Shown piece by piece: positions 50,101 through 57,950 of a stretch of 64,000 nucleotides of DNA. The position numbers and the translations under genes are program-made. The notes beneath the pieces were generated by a model that saw nothing but the letters and a program-made list of their open reading frames with translations, searched no databases and was not told where the DNA came from. Every line of letters starts with the position of its first letter. Within the stretch, counting starts at the first letter, position 1. The stretch comes from JAGOUB01 sp964640945 (lineage in GTDB: Bacteria; Patescibacteriota; Gracilibacteria; Peribacterales; Peribacteraceae), in assembly GCA_964640945.1 (NCBI GenBank), contig CAZXIV010000001.1, positions 1-64,000 of the forward strand, given 5' to 3'.

Positions 50101-50182
50101 CTCCGGATCGGCCGGGGGCGGGAGCGGTCCGGTGTTGACCGCGTCGGCCGGCTGCCGCCTCGCATCGTCGCCTCCGGCGCGG

Positions 50183-50188
50183 TAGCAT
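50183..50188 (+). promoter_or_regulatory. -10 box of the WecA-like gene (leaderless)
   Basis: TAGCAT ends exactly 6 nt before GTG 50195; earlier in-frame TTG and GTG codons lie inside this spacer. Confidence 0.6.
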
Positions 50189-50194
50189 TTGGTG

Positions 50195-51283
50195 GTGAGT
50201 ACCGTCGATTATCTCCTCCCTGCCCTCCTGGCCGCCGTGGCCTGCGTCGGGCTGCACCTCCTGGCGTTTCGCCTCTTCCCAAAGCTCGGCCTCCTCGATT
50301 TTCCCGAGCGCTACGGCCTTAAGCGCGCGCGCTTGCCATACCCGAGCGGTCTGATCGCCGTTGCCGTCGGCATTGTCGCCCTTCTGTGTTTGTGGGACTG
50401 GAGTCCACAGTCGCTCGCCGTGGTGGGCTCGGCCGTCTTTTTGGCCGTCATCTGCTTCATTGACGACCGCTACCGTCTGCCGCCTTGGTTACGTCTGGTG
50501 GTACAGCTCGCCATCGGCGCCTTGCTCTTCTTTACAGGGACGCGCATCTACAGCTTCACCAACCCGTTCGAAGGCTTGCTCGGCGGCGCCGTGATCCCGC
50601 TCGACGCCTGGGGCACGACGCTGCCGTTGGTGCCGTTTCCGGTACCGATCTGGAGCGGCGTCTTTACGGTTCTCTGGGTGGGCCTAACGATGAATGCCTT
50701 AAACTGGTTTGACGGTATCCCCGGCCAGACGACGGCCGTCTCGGCCCTGGCTTTTCTGACGATCGGTCTTCTTTCGGCCAGTGATCGCGTCGGCCAGCCG
50801 GAGATCGCCCTCATCGCCTTCGTCTTGGCGGCCGTGGCGGCCGCCTCGTTGCTCTTCGATTTTCCGCCGTCGAAAGTAGTGTTCGGCGATACCGGCGTGA
50901 TGTTCTTTGGTCTGATGTTGGGCGTGCTCACCATCTACGCCGGCGGCAAGGTGGCCACTGCTTTTCTGGCCCTGGGCGTGCCGCTCACCGACGCGGTGGC
51001 GGTGGCGTTGCGGCGGCTTCTGCGGGGCCGCTCACCGCTAAAGGGAAGCCTGGCGGGCGAGCACCTGCATCACCGCTTACTGGCGGCTGGTTGGTCGCCG
51101 CGCGCGATCGTACTTTCCACGGCGCTGGTGGGCGCGGCCTTCGGGGGCACGGCGCTTTTCCTGAATACCACCGAGAAATTTATCGCCGGGGCACTGCTGG
51201 CCACGACAGTGCTCTTTGTCTCTTGGCGAGTGCGGCCGCTGGAGGCTCGCCTTGGGGAGGGGGCCATAAAGTCCCCGGATTGA
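50195..51283 (+). CDS. WecA/MraY-like polyprenyl-phosphate sugar-1-phosphate transferase
   Basis: The 362-residue protein has about ten membrane helices and the family motifs: LDFPERYGLKRARLPYPSG (N-terminal loop), VICFIDDRYRLP (DD motif), MNALNWFDGIPGQ (N-x-x-N/D-x-x-DG), and HLHHRLLAAG (HxxHR, the hallmark of the WecA rather than MraY branch). It starts a lipid-linked glycan by moving a sugar phosphate to undecaprenyl phosphate. It could feed the GT4 and membrane glycosyltransferases seen in the window. Confidence 0.88.
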   Translation: MSTVDYLLPALLAAVACVGLHLLAFRLFPKLGLLDFPERYGLKRARLPYPSGLIAVAVGIVALLCLWDWSPQSLAVVGSAVFLAVICFIDDRYRLPPWLRLVVQLAIGALLFFTGTRIYSFTNPFEGLLGGAVIPLDAWGTTLPLVPFPVPIWSGVFTVLWVGLTMNALNWFDGIPGQTTAVSALAFLTIGLLSASDRVGQPEIALIAFVLAAVAAASLLFDFPPSKVVFGDTGVMFFGLMLGVLTIYAGGKVATAFLALGVPLTDAVAVALRRLLRGRSPLKGSLAGEHLHHRLLAAGWSPRAIVLSTALVGAAFGGTALFLNTTEKFIAGALLATTVLFVSWRVRPLEARLGEGAIKSPD

Positions 51284-51339
51284 TCGCCCGGCGAAACAGG
51301 GTGTGCTAGGCTGGGTCCATTCTTTCCCACTTTTTCCCT

Positions 51340-52158
51340 ATGCTTAGGACCAAGCTTATCCCCCTGTCGATTGTAGCCTCGCTCATCCTCCCGACGATCG
51401 CTTCGGCGCGCGTAGTGGAGGGCGCCGAGTACATGAATGCCCGCGCCGTCGAGGAATCCGCCACCACCGAATTCGTGGATACCGATCTTGGCAGCGAGAG
51501 CGATGTGGAATTCTCCGATGTGAAGCAAGCCATGGAGGGCTACGGCGGCGATATGTACATGCCTCCCTACTACGGCAACGGTATCTCGGTCGATGTTTCG
51601 ACCATGAAGACCATCACGCCCGATGTGCTCTCCATCAGCGGTTGGTGCGATGCCGGTTTTAACGGCACACGCACCGATGTAAAGGACACGCTCAAGAAGA
51701 TGTTCAACGATATCAAGACAAAGGTTGGTGCCGACGGTAAGGTTCGCCGGACCGGCGGTTACTCAGTGACGCCGTTCTACGATCCGATGACGGGCACGTC
51801 GAAGCGTGATGTCTACGCCGGCACCCTGAACATCTGGGTCGACGTGACAAACTTTGCCGCTGCCGCGCGCCTGTCGGATATCGTTGAGGAGGCCGGTTGC
51901 AGCATCAGCTGGAACGTCTCGCTCAAGGACATGCAGGAGATTGAGTACGATGCGCTCGATAATCTTCTCGCCCGCTTGAACCGCCGCAAGGAAGTATTTG
52001 AGAAGCTCCTCAAGACGCGTCTGAACGATGACGATATTATCAGCGCCTCGCTCTCGAGCTGGATCGACAGCTGGAGCTCATACGATCCCGACAACAATAC
52101 GGCCACGGCCACGATTACGCTCTCTGTCGTCTTTTCCAAGGACCAGGCCGCCCGCTAA
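51340..52158 (+). CDS. Secreted SIMPL/DUF541-like protein
   Basis: The 272-residue protein has a signal peptide cut near ASA-RVV (residue 23), an acidic linker, then a domain with VLSISGWCDAGFNGTRTDVKDTLKKMFNDIKTKV, TGGYSVTPFYD, LNIWVDVTNFAAAARLSDIVEEAGCSISWNVSL. The two Cys in the mature part could form a disulfide. The order strand, helix, P-x-Y, strand, LSxIVEEAG resembles the SIMPL (DUF541) fold; the assignment is tentative. The leader has TAGGCT 27 nt upstream and a TTTCCCACTTTTTCCC tract. Confidence 0.6.
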   Translation: MLRTKLIPLSIVASLILPTIASARVVEGAEYMNARAVEESATTEFVDTDLGSESDVEFSDVKQAMEGYGGDMYMPPYYGNGISVDVSTMKTITPDVLSISGWCDAGFNGTRTDVKDTLKKMFNDIKTKVGADGKVRRTGGYSVTPFYDPMTGTSKRDVYAGTLNIWVDVTNFAAAARLSDIVEEAGCSISWNVSLKDMQEIEYDALDNLLARLNRRKEVFEKLLKTRLNDDDIISASLSSWIDSWSSYDPDNNTATATITLSVVFSKDQAAR

Positions 52159-52183
52159 ACGCTTCGCGGTGTCCACGTTCAAA

Positions 52184-52215
52184 AACGCCGTCCCTTCGGG
52201 GGGCGGCGTTTTTTG
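52184..52215. terminator. Bidirectional terminator
   Basis: AACGCCG-T-CCC-TTCG-GGG and CGGCGTT form a GC-rich stem with a TTCG loop, preceded by AAA and followed by TTTTTT. It serves the convergent 51340 and M23 genes. Confidence 0.85.
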
Positions 52216-53682
52216 TTAGGGCTCGTAGGAGAGCGGCTGGCTCTGGGTGGTGAAGGCCGTGGCGCGGATGACGATGGTGCGTTGGCCACGGGGCACGAAG
52301 GTGATCGTGGCCTCGCCATCGGCGAAGTCGGCGGCGGTGAGATCGTTTTGGTTGAAGTCGGCCTTGCCGTAGTCGGTCACGAGGTGGATGGGCGAGTTGA
52401 GGGCGGGCACACCGGCGAGGGTGTTGCCGTCGCTATCCAGCAGGATGATACGGAGCGTCTCCGACTGGCGGCCGCCAAAGCTGCCATCGTGCTCCAGGCG
52501 GAGATCTTTTACGGCTATGCCCTCCGTGCGGATAACAGTCGTCTGGCTGGACGACGAGGCGGCGCTTGAGGCGCTGGCGGAAGATGAGGCCAGGGGCGGG
52601 GCGGGCACCGGTACCGTCAAACTCACGAGCGAGCGGCCACCCAGACTATCGACCACCTGGCGGCGGGCGAGGCGCTTTTGCAGACGGTCTTGGCGCAATT
52701 GTGCGGCGCTGACCGGGCGGGCGGACGGTGCGGACGAGGTGGTAATAAGCGACGAGGATGACTGCTGGGCAACGGCGGCGGTGGCCGGGCGCGACTGTAT
52801 GAAGGCCATGGGATTAAGCGTGAACTGGCGGCCGCGGTCCTGGCCGAGGCCGGTATTCACCGCGTCAAACAGGGAGAGGTTCGCGGTCCGCGCTTCGGCG
52901 CCGGTGAACGGCCAGTAGGGATGCCAGGGGGCAGTGGCACTATCAATCTGGAAGTGCAGGTGTGGCCCGCTGGCGTCGCCGGTGCGGCCCGAGAGGCCGA
53001 TCTCTTGTCCCAGATGGACGATGTCGCCTTCTTCCACGACTTGGGCGCTCAAGTGAGCGTACGCTGAGAAGACAGTGACGGTCGCTTTGGGATCCTTAGG
53101 ATCGGGAGTGTTGGGATGGCGGATGACAATCAGTTTGCCGAAGCCGTTGCCATCATCGCGCACGGAGCTGACGATGCCGTTCATGATGGCGCGGACGGGC
53201 GTACCTTCCGGGACGCGGATATCGACGCCGGGGTGACTGCCATCGTTCTCGTGGCCGGTCTTATAGGAGCCGAGCCAGCCGACGGAATAGACCAGGTGAG
53301 CGAGTTCGCTGCTGTCGTCCGACTCGAGTGCGGCGGCCGAGTAGGTCGGGAGGGGGACGAGGAGGTCGGTAGGCACTTGGCGGTAGGTATTCACCTCGCC
53401 GTTGCCGCCGTAGGTGGACCATTCGCGGTAATCGGGAACGAATTCGATGGGCGTAACGGCGCCTTGGTAGACAATCTCGGCGTCATCGACCGCGCCTAAA
53501 ACAGCCTTCCAGAAGGCGTACCAACCGTGCTCCCCCATCATATTGCCCGCTACAAAGGCGAACACCGTGATGACGGCAATCCAAAATGACGACTGCTGGC
53601 GAAGGTACGACAGCATCGGCGCCCGTTTCTGACTTGTTCGGGCCAGCATTCTCCGCTGGAATCGAGGGGTATTTTTGGTCAT
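52216..53682 (-). CDS. M23 metallopeptidase, membrane-anchored
   Basis: The 488-residue protein has one N-terminal transmembrane helix (about 25-45) and an M23 domain with NDGSHPGVDIRVPEGTPVRAIMNG (H-x3-D zinc site), AHLSAQVVEEGD and SGPHLHFQID (HxH). A Ser-rich linker and a C-terminal beta-rich domain (RLEHDGSFGGRQSETLRIILLDSDGN) of Ig type follow. It probably cuts or binds peptidoglycan cross-links outside the membrane. The ATG at 53682 is preferred to 53694, which lies one base from a TAGAAT hexamer. Confidence 0.88.
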   Translation of the reverse strand: MTKNTPRFQRRMLARTSQKRAPMLSYLRQQSSFWIAVITVFAFVAGNMMGEHGWYAFWKAVLGAVDDAEIVYQGAVTPIEFVPDYREWSTYGGNGEVNTYRQVPTDLLVPLPTYSAAALESDDSSELAHLVYSVGWLGSYKTGHENDGSHPGVDIRVPEGTPVRAIMNGIVSSVRDDGNGFGKLIVIRHPNTPDPKDPKATVTVFSAYAHLSAQVVEEGDIVHLGQEIGLSGRTGDASGPHLHFQIDSATAPWHPYWPFTGAEARTANLSLFDAVNTGLGQDRGRQFTLNPMAFIQSRPATAAVAQQSSSSLITTSSAPSARPVSAAQLRQDRLQKRLARRQVVDSLGGRSLVSLTVPVPAPPLASSSASASSAASSSSQTTVIRTEGIAVKDLRLEHDGSFGGRQSETLRIILLDSDGNTLAGVPALNSPIHLVTDYGKADFNQNDLTAADFADGEATITFVPRGQRTIVIRATAFTTQSQPLSYEP

Positions 53683-53710
53683 ATGTGTTTGCATTATTCT
53701 ATCATTTTTT

Positions 53711-53716
53711 TATCAT
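53711..53716 (+). promoter_or_regulatory. -10 box of the tsaE-HD gene
   Basis: TATCAT ends 7 nt before the ATG at 53724, in an AT-rich island shared with the divergent M23 gene. Confidence 0.6.
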
Positions 53717-53723
53717 TAGGTCA

Positions 53724-54752
53724 ATGAACGACACTGCCATCATCGCTCTGCCTGATGCCGAGAAAACACGATTTACCGGGTCCTCGTTCGCGCGGACACT
53801 CCATAGTCAGGCGCCTATCTATGTCACGGGCGCCGTCGGGGCGGGCAAGACAACCTTCTTGCAGGGGTTAGGCGAGGCGCTTGATCTCCCGGAACCGGTC
53901 TTGAGCCCTACTTTTGCTTTGGCGCATCCCCACCCGGCTCGTGATGGCAGCGTGGCGGTGACGCACCTCGATCTTTACCGTCTCGATGAGGCGCAGGCCG
54001 CCGACTTTATGCAGAAGTTCCACTGGGAAGGCCCGCTCTGGATTGAGTGGGCCGATCGCCTGCCTCGCTCCGCTTGGGTCGAACGTTTTGTGCACGCGCA
54101 TTTGCTGGATGACGGCGCCGGTCGACGCCTGGAATTGGAGTTTGCTGACGTGCCCCTCCCCTCCTCTGCACAGATCGCCGCTTGGCGTGAAGAAGTTGGT
54201 ACACCGCCGAATGTGATCGCCCACTGCGAAACCGTCGGCGCGGTGGCTGAGGCCTGCGCCAAGCGCTTGTTGCAAAAGGGGGTGGCGGCGCGTCCGCGCT
54301 TTGCCAAAGTCGGTGGTCAATTGCACGACATGCTGCGCTTCCTGGATTTTCGCCCCGGCGGACCGCCCGACATGCCCGCCGCCCTCGCCCGCTGGGCGCC
54401 CTGGCGAGAGCGCTTTCAGGGGCTCCGGCATGAGGCGGCGATGGCGCTCTTTTTGCACGACGCCGGCTATCCAGAGCTGGGCGAGGCGGTGCGCACGCAC
54501 GGCATTTTACCCCCCGCAGCGGAGGGTCCCCGGACGGTTGAACAGGAGTTGATTTTCTACGCCGATAAGCGCGCGCTCGGCAGCAAGATTGTCTCGGTGC
54601 AGGACCGCTTCGACGATTTTGCTGTCCGCTATGCCGACAGCGGCCAGACCTCGGCGTGGGTGCAGCAAACTCTCGCCCTTGAGCACTCACTCTTTCCGAA
54701 TGGCGCCCCCACTGCGGCCGAGCTTAGCGCAGCATCGGCGACAGGTGCATGA
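53724..54752 (+). CDS. tsaE: TsaE fused to an HD-like domain
   Basis: The 342-residue protein has TsaE in its first 145 residues: PIYVTGAVGAGKTTFLQGLGEAL (P-loop), VLSPTFALAHPH (switch), VTHLDLYRLDEAQAADF, WIEWADRLP. TsaE is the ATPase needed for t6A37 tRNA modification. Residues about 175-330 are extra: VIAHCETVGAVAEACAKRLLQKG, VGGQLHDMLRFLDF, LRHEAAMALFLHDAG have the spacing of an HD phosphohydrolase (H...HD...H...D). TsaE is normally about 150 residues, so this is a fusion. No frameshift or stop separates the halves. It overlaps the next convergent gene by 29 bp. Confidence 0.85.
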   Translation: MNDTAIIALPDAEKTRFTGSSFARTLHSQAPIYVTGAVGAGKTTFLQGLGEALDLPEPVLSPTFALAHPHPARDGSVAVTHLDLYRLDEAQAADFMQKFHWEGPLWIEWADRLPRSAWVERFVHAHLLDDGAGRRLELEFADVPLPSSAQIAAWREEVGTPPNVIAHCETVGAVAEACAKRLLQKGVAARPRFAKVGGQLHDMLRFLDFRPGGPPDMPAALARWAPWRERFQGLRHEAAMALFLHDAGYPELGEAVRTHGILPPAAEGPRTVEQELIFYADKRALGSKIVSVQDRFDDFAVRYADSGQTSAWVQQTLALEHSLFPNGAPTAAELSAASATGA

Positions 54753-55242
54753 CGACAGCCGCCACCACCGAATCGGTGCCAATGCCCCAGAGCGGCGAGA
54801 TGACCAACAGTAGAAACGCGGCGAATGCGCCCAGGCTAAGACTGGGGTCCCAGTGCAGGTGCTGGCGCAGGCCTGCGCTATTCCAGAGCGGGTGGCGATA
54901 GAGCGCCTTGAGTACCGCCCAGGTGCAGGCCAGGCGGAAGCTGAGGCTGGCGAAGCTAGAAAGAACGGGTAACTGGCTCTGCAGTGACGGATCAAGGAAG
55001 ACAGCGAGCACCGCGGCGATGCCGAGGAGTACCGCTGAGGCGGTGGTTTCGTGGAACAAGGTGCGTGTGTCACTCCCCTTCCGGACAAGGTAGGCGATAT
55101 CGGCGGCGAGGCGCAGCGGCAGGACCACCAGGGCCGTGAGGCCGATGTTGGCCATCGCCAGGACGATCAGCACCACCAAGCCACAACCAGCCCGCAACGC
55201 TGGGAGCTGGAGCAATCGCTTGAGGGTGTGTGTGTGGCTCAT
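54724..55242 (-). CDS. Hypothetical membrane protein, four helices
   Basis: The protein of 172 residues has hydrophobic helices at about 17-45, 63-83, 88-112 and 134-165 with short polar loops. No motif is recognised. A TATAAT hexamer lies 12 nt upstream of the ATG. Its end overlaps the last 29 bp of the tsaE-HD gene in antisense, which is unusual but both frames look real. Confidence 0.55.
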   Translation of the reverse strand: MSHTHTLKRLLQLPALRAGCGLVVLIVLAMANIGLTALVVLPLRLAADIAYLVRKGSDTRTLFHETTASAVLLGIAAVLAVFLDPSLQSQLPVLSSFASLSFRLACTWAVLKALYRHPLWNSAGLRQHLHWDPSLSLGAFAAFLLLVISPLWGIGTDSVVAAVVMHLSPMLR

Positions 55243-55330
55243 CAGGACTTAGATATTATAACACAATTATTAGATATTGTGAACAGTACGACCCGGGGCA
55301 CCTATCCCTTAAAGCCTGGTCCATAAAGCG

Positions 55331-55362
55331 GTGTCATGGTTCGACTCCGCTCACCATGACAC
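55331..55362 (-). terminator. Inverted repeat after the 56804 gene
   Basis: GTGTCATGG (55331-55339) and CCATGACAC (55354-55362) are perfect 9-bp arms around a 14-nt loop, with a short GCTTT on the minus-strand side. The loop contains TTCGACT, as in a tRNA T loop, but no tRNA folds. It lies in the 185-bp gap between two minus-strand genes and is probably a weak terminator. Confidence 0.45.
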
Positions 55363-55427
55363 GCTTTCCTAGTTCTGAGGGGATACATGCCCGACCCGGC
55401 CGAAAGCCTGGGCGACAACGCCGCTTT

Positions 55428-56804
55428 TTACCGAGTAGAGCCGCGATCGGTCATGAACTGACGGAGCTGGCCGTACCAATCCTGGCGGACGAGTTTTAGG
55501 ATCTCGGCGCGGAACTCGTCGCGTCGCAGCGCCCGGACGAAGATGGCGCGCAGTTCGTCGTCCTCCATGCCCTCAGTTTGTTCTTCGTCGTAGTCCTTCC
55601 GCGCGAGATTGGCGTCTTGGACATTTTTAAATAACGTTGGGTAATCGATGGCGGCGAGTAGACACTCACGCTGGGCGCGGACAGTCTCGGTGACAAACTC
55701 GCGGAGCGCTTGGTCGGTGGCGCGGTTGGTTCCCACTTCCTTGGCGCCGTAAGCATGCCAGAAATAGCGGCCAGAATCCTGGAGCTTGTACTTTTGGAGC
55801 AACTGCGTAAGGTCGCCGCCGGCGTCACACACTTCTTCACGGGCGTAACTGGCGGCCACCTCGTCCACCACGTTGCTGCGGCGGATGAAAACCTCGGGCA
55901 CGATCGCACCGACGCTTACGAGCGTGTAGTCACCGATGAGGTTGACCATTGCGAGTTCCTTTTCTTTCGGCCGCGTGCGTCCACTTACGCGGCCGAAATC
56001 GGCCACGAAGCGCCTCTGCAGGCGGCTCGACTCCAGGAACATCAGGCGCTTTAAGAGCGCAAGGTCGCGGAAGAAATTGCGGAAAAGGGGTTGGCGCTGC
56101 TCATCGGGAATGCTGTAGGCCAATTCGAGCCGGGCACGCAGCCACTCGACATCGTCTTTCAGCTTTGCGGCCAGGCGGATGGCGTCCTGGCGCTCGTTCA
56201 CTTCCTGCATGGCACCGACACCGGCGTCGCTGGAGCTGGCGATTTTGCTTGCCTCGTCGATCTGGCGTTGGAGAAGGGTAGGCTCAGTAAAGGCGGTGAC
56301 GAGGTGAGGGGCGAGCGTGCGGTAGATCTCCGTGTCGTCGGGCAGTTGCACGCCGGCCGGGCCGCCTAGATGTGCGAAAAGACGGCGCACGACGATTTCC
56401 GTCATGCGGTTGATGCGCATCGTCGGTTGGCCATTCACGTCCGGCTGCAGATCGGCCATTGTTAGTGGCGCTCCGAGTGCGTACTCACGTAGGTTGACGG
56501 TGTTGTCGTCCTTGAGAATGTGCGACAAAAGCGATGCGTCCTCGATGACGCTCTGTTGGCGCTGTTCGGTAGTCTCACCCTCGGCCAGAGGCGGGATGAG
56601 TTTTCGAACCGCCACGCGCTCCACGAGCTGGTTGACCATCACGTCGTACGTCGCCTCGGGCGCGAAGCCTGATTGGTCCAGGAGGCCCTCCATATCATCC
56701 CCGAGCTCATGGATCATCCCTAGGCGCAGCTGGAGGCGCTGGGCCAGCGAGATCTCGGCCCGCTGGCTGAGGTTTTGGCCCATGCTCATGCGCATTCCAG
56801 GCAT
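55428..56804 (-). CDS. Hypothetical large helical protein
   Basis: The 458-residue protein is soluble and almost wholly helical. The N-terminus reads MGQNLSQRAEISLAQRLQLRLGMI, faintly like the first lines of RpoN region I, but no core-binding or RpoN box follows, so that similarity is probably chance. A negatively charged stretch (DEEQTEGMEDDELRA) lies near the C-terminus. The start may be ATG 56795, because TAAACT directly abuts 56804. No family is recognised. It stands alone between two spacers. Confidence 0.6.
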   Translation of the reverse strand: MPGMRMSMGQNLSQRAEISLAQRLQLRLGMIHELGDDMEGLLDQSGFAPEATYDVMVNQLVERVAVRKLIPPLAEGETTEQRQQSVIEDASLLSHILKDDNTVNLREYALGAPLTMADLQPDVNGQPTMRINRMTEIVVRRLFAHLGGPAGVQLPDDTEIYRTLAPHLVTAFTEPTLLQRQIDEASKIASSSDAGVGAMQEVNERQDAIRLAAKLKDDVEWLRARLELAYSIPDEQRQPLFRNFFRDLALLKRLMFLESSRLQRRFVADFGRVSGRTRPKEKELAMVNLIGDYTLVSVGAIVPEVFIRRSNVVDEVAASYAREEVCDAGGDLTQLLQKYKLQDSGRYFWHAYGAKEVGTNRATDQALREFVTETVRAQRECLLAAIDYPTLFKNVQDANLARKDYDEEQTEGMEDDELRAIFVRALRRDEFRAEILKLVRQDWYGQLRQFMTDRGSTR

Positions 56805-56919
56805 AGTTTAATACTTTTAAAGATAAAGTACTTATTTGTCAATCCTTCCGGGTCCGATTCCCCGCAGTCTGCCGCGTTTCCTTATTAAGAGCAGAGCACG
56901 AATGGACGATATCAGAAAG

Positions 56920-56950
56920 AACCTCCGCGAAAAAAAATGTCGCGGAGGTT
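56920..56950 (-). terminator. Hairpin after the frameshifted family gene
   Basis: AACCTCCGCGA and TCGCGGAGGTT form a perfect 11-bp stem with a T-rich loop on the minus strand; the following CTTTCTG is only weakly T-rich. It lies 40 bp after the stop of the minus-strand gene. Confidence 0.65.
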
Positions 56951-56990
56951 CAAGTTTTCAAGGAGCCTCAAGGGCTTCAAGAGGCAAAGT

Positions 56991-57753
56991 TCAGGACTTC
57001 CGAGGAGGCACGGACGACGCGAGACCGAGGCGGTCGTCGCGGGCGTCATCCCAGCAGTGGCAGACAACGAACCCGTCGGAATCGAAGCAGCCGACGCCGA
57101 CGCGGCTACCGTCCGAGTCCTTGTCTTGGCAGCGCACGTAGACGTCCGGCAGCAGGCGCTCGCGGTGCGTGAGCCAGTAGAGGATGACCATGTAGGTCAC
57201 CTCACAGGCGAACGGCACCTCCTCTTCCTTAAGGAGAGCGGTCTGCTGGTCGCAGGTCTTGTTGCGGGACTCGGGCACCGGCTCCTTGCGGAGGAGATAC
57301 CAGCGGACGCTCACCTTCTTGTCGTTGGCGAACGGCTCCCGCTTGTACCAGTCGGTGTCGTAGAAGTCGCTGTCGGCCAGCTTGTGGACTTCGTTCACGG
57401 AGAGCTGCGCACCGGCGATGAGGACGTGAGTGTCCTTGCACGCTTGGAGCGTCTCTTCGCTGAACGGGATCTCCGTGAGCTGCTCGGGGTCGAGAGCGAT
57501 ACCGTAGCTCCTGCGGACTTCTTCCAAGCCGAGGAAGTTCTTGCCCATGATGCTGCGGGCTTTGGCTTGGCAGTCGCTATCGGGGATCGGATCGCCGGAG
57601 ACGGCACCGGCCTTCCAGAACGCCACGAGGCGCTGGGCGAAGGGCTGGTCACGGCACAGGCGCTTGCGTAATGCCGAGATCCTCGAGAACGTGCAGCGTC
57701 TGGCTGACCTGTCCGAAGGTGGCCTTCCACAGGCCACGGGTTGCGGTAGACAT
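56991..57753 (-). pseudogene. Lineage-specific family member with a frameshift
   Basis: ATG 57753 has an excellent Shine-Dalgarno AAGGAG 5 nt upstream and opens MSTATRGLWKATFGQVSQTL and HVLEDLGIT, then stops after five more codons. One base off, the frame continues KRLCRDQPFAQRLVAFW for another 220 residues to 56991. The N-terminal pattern matches the paralogue at 17487 (MST..., YGIT helix), so the gene is one coding region broken by a single excess base near 57666. The C-terminal part has VRWYLLRKEPVPESRNKT, a YMVILYWLTHRERLL helix and YVRCQDKDSDGSRVGVGCFDSDG. It could be a true mutation, a sequencing error or a programmed shift; no slippery heptamer is obvious. Confidence 0.7.
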
Positions 57754-57897
57754 CGAAGCTCCTTTGTCCCAAGGGGACACTGAGAACTCTACCCGATGCG
57801 TCGGGGACGGCTTTCTCGGAACGAGACAAGCACTCTATGCACGCACAATGCGCAGAGAGCTTGTCTCATCCCTAAACCTTGACGATTCTCTGAAAGA
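57754..57897 (-). ncRNA. Structured leader RNA, copy B
   Basis: The minus-strand leader has P1 GAGACAAGC (57859-57867) with GCTTGTCTC (57823-57831), P2 CGCA (57849-57852) with TGCG (57842-57845), and then GTTCC (57818-57822) as in copy A. P3 is GAGAA (57813-57817) with TTCTC (57782-57786), enclosing CCCGA/TCGGG with a 4-nt loop. A further small hairpin TGTCC/GGACA sits just before the Shine-Dalgarno AAGGAG. Length and order match copy A at 17344-17486; P1 pairs covary. Confidence 0.75.
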
Positions 57898-57902
57898 ACA
57901 CT

Positions 57903-57930
57903 TAATTATATATTAGGAATACTATGTCAA
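57903..57930 (-). promoter_or_regulatory. Promoter of the frameshifted family gene
   Basis: On the minus strand TTGACA (57925-57930) is followed by TATAAT after 14 nt or TAATTA after 16 nt. The predicted leader is about 143 nt, the same as for the 17487 paralogue. Confidence 0.6.
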
Positions 57931-57950
57931 TTTATCAAGGTTTGTCACTA

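Noticed and set aside
49994..50257. Small frames and the upstream extension of pgk
   Set aside because: pgk similarity begins at 50087, 7 nt after a -10 box; the extension is Arg/Gly/Pro-rich and overlaps the divergent WecA-like gene.
55340..55356. Possible tRNA or tmRNA 3' end (GGTTCGACTCC followed by ACCA)
   Set aside because: Flanking arms do not form a T stem or acceptor stem; the dominant structure is the inverted repeat around it.
55428..56804. RpoN (sigma-54) identity suggested by the N-terminal LSQRAEISLAQRLQL
   Set aside because: No core-binding region, HTH or RpoN box follows; the rest is an unrelated helical protein.
56844..56870. tRNA-like GGGTCCGATTCCCC segment
   Set aside because: The loop lacks TTC, the stem is four pairs at most, and no anticodon or D arm precedes it.
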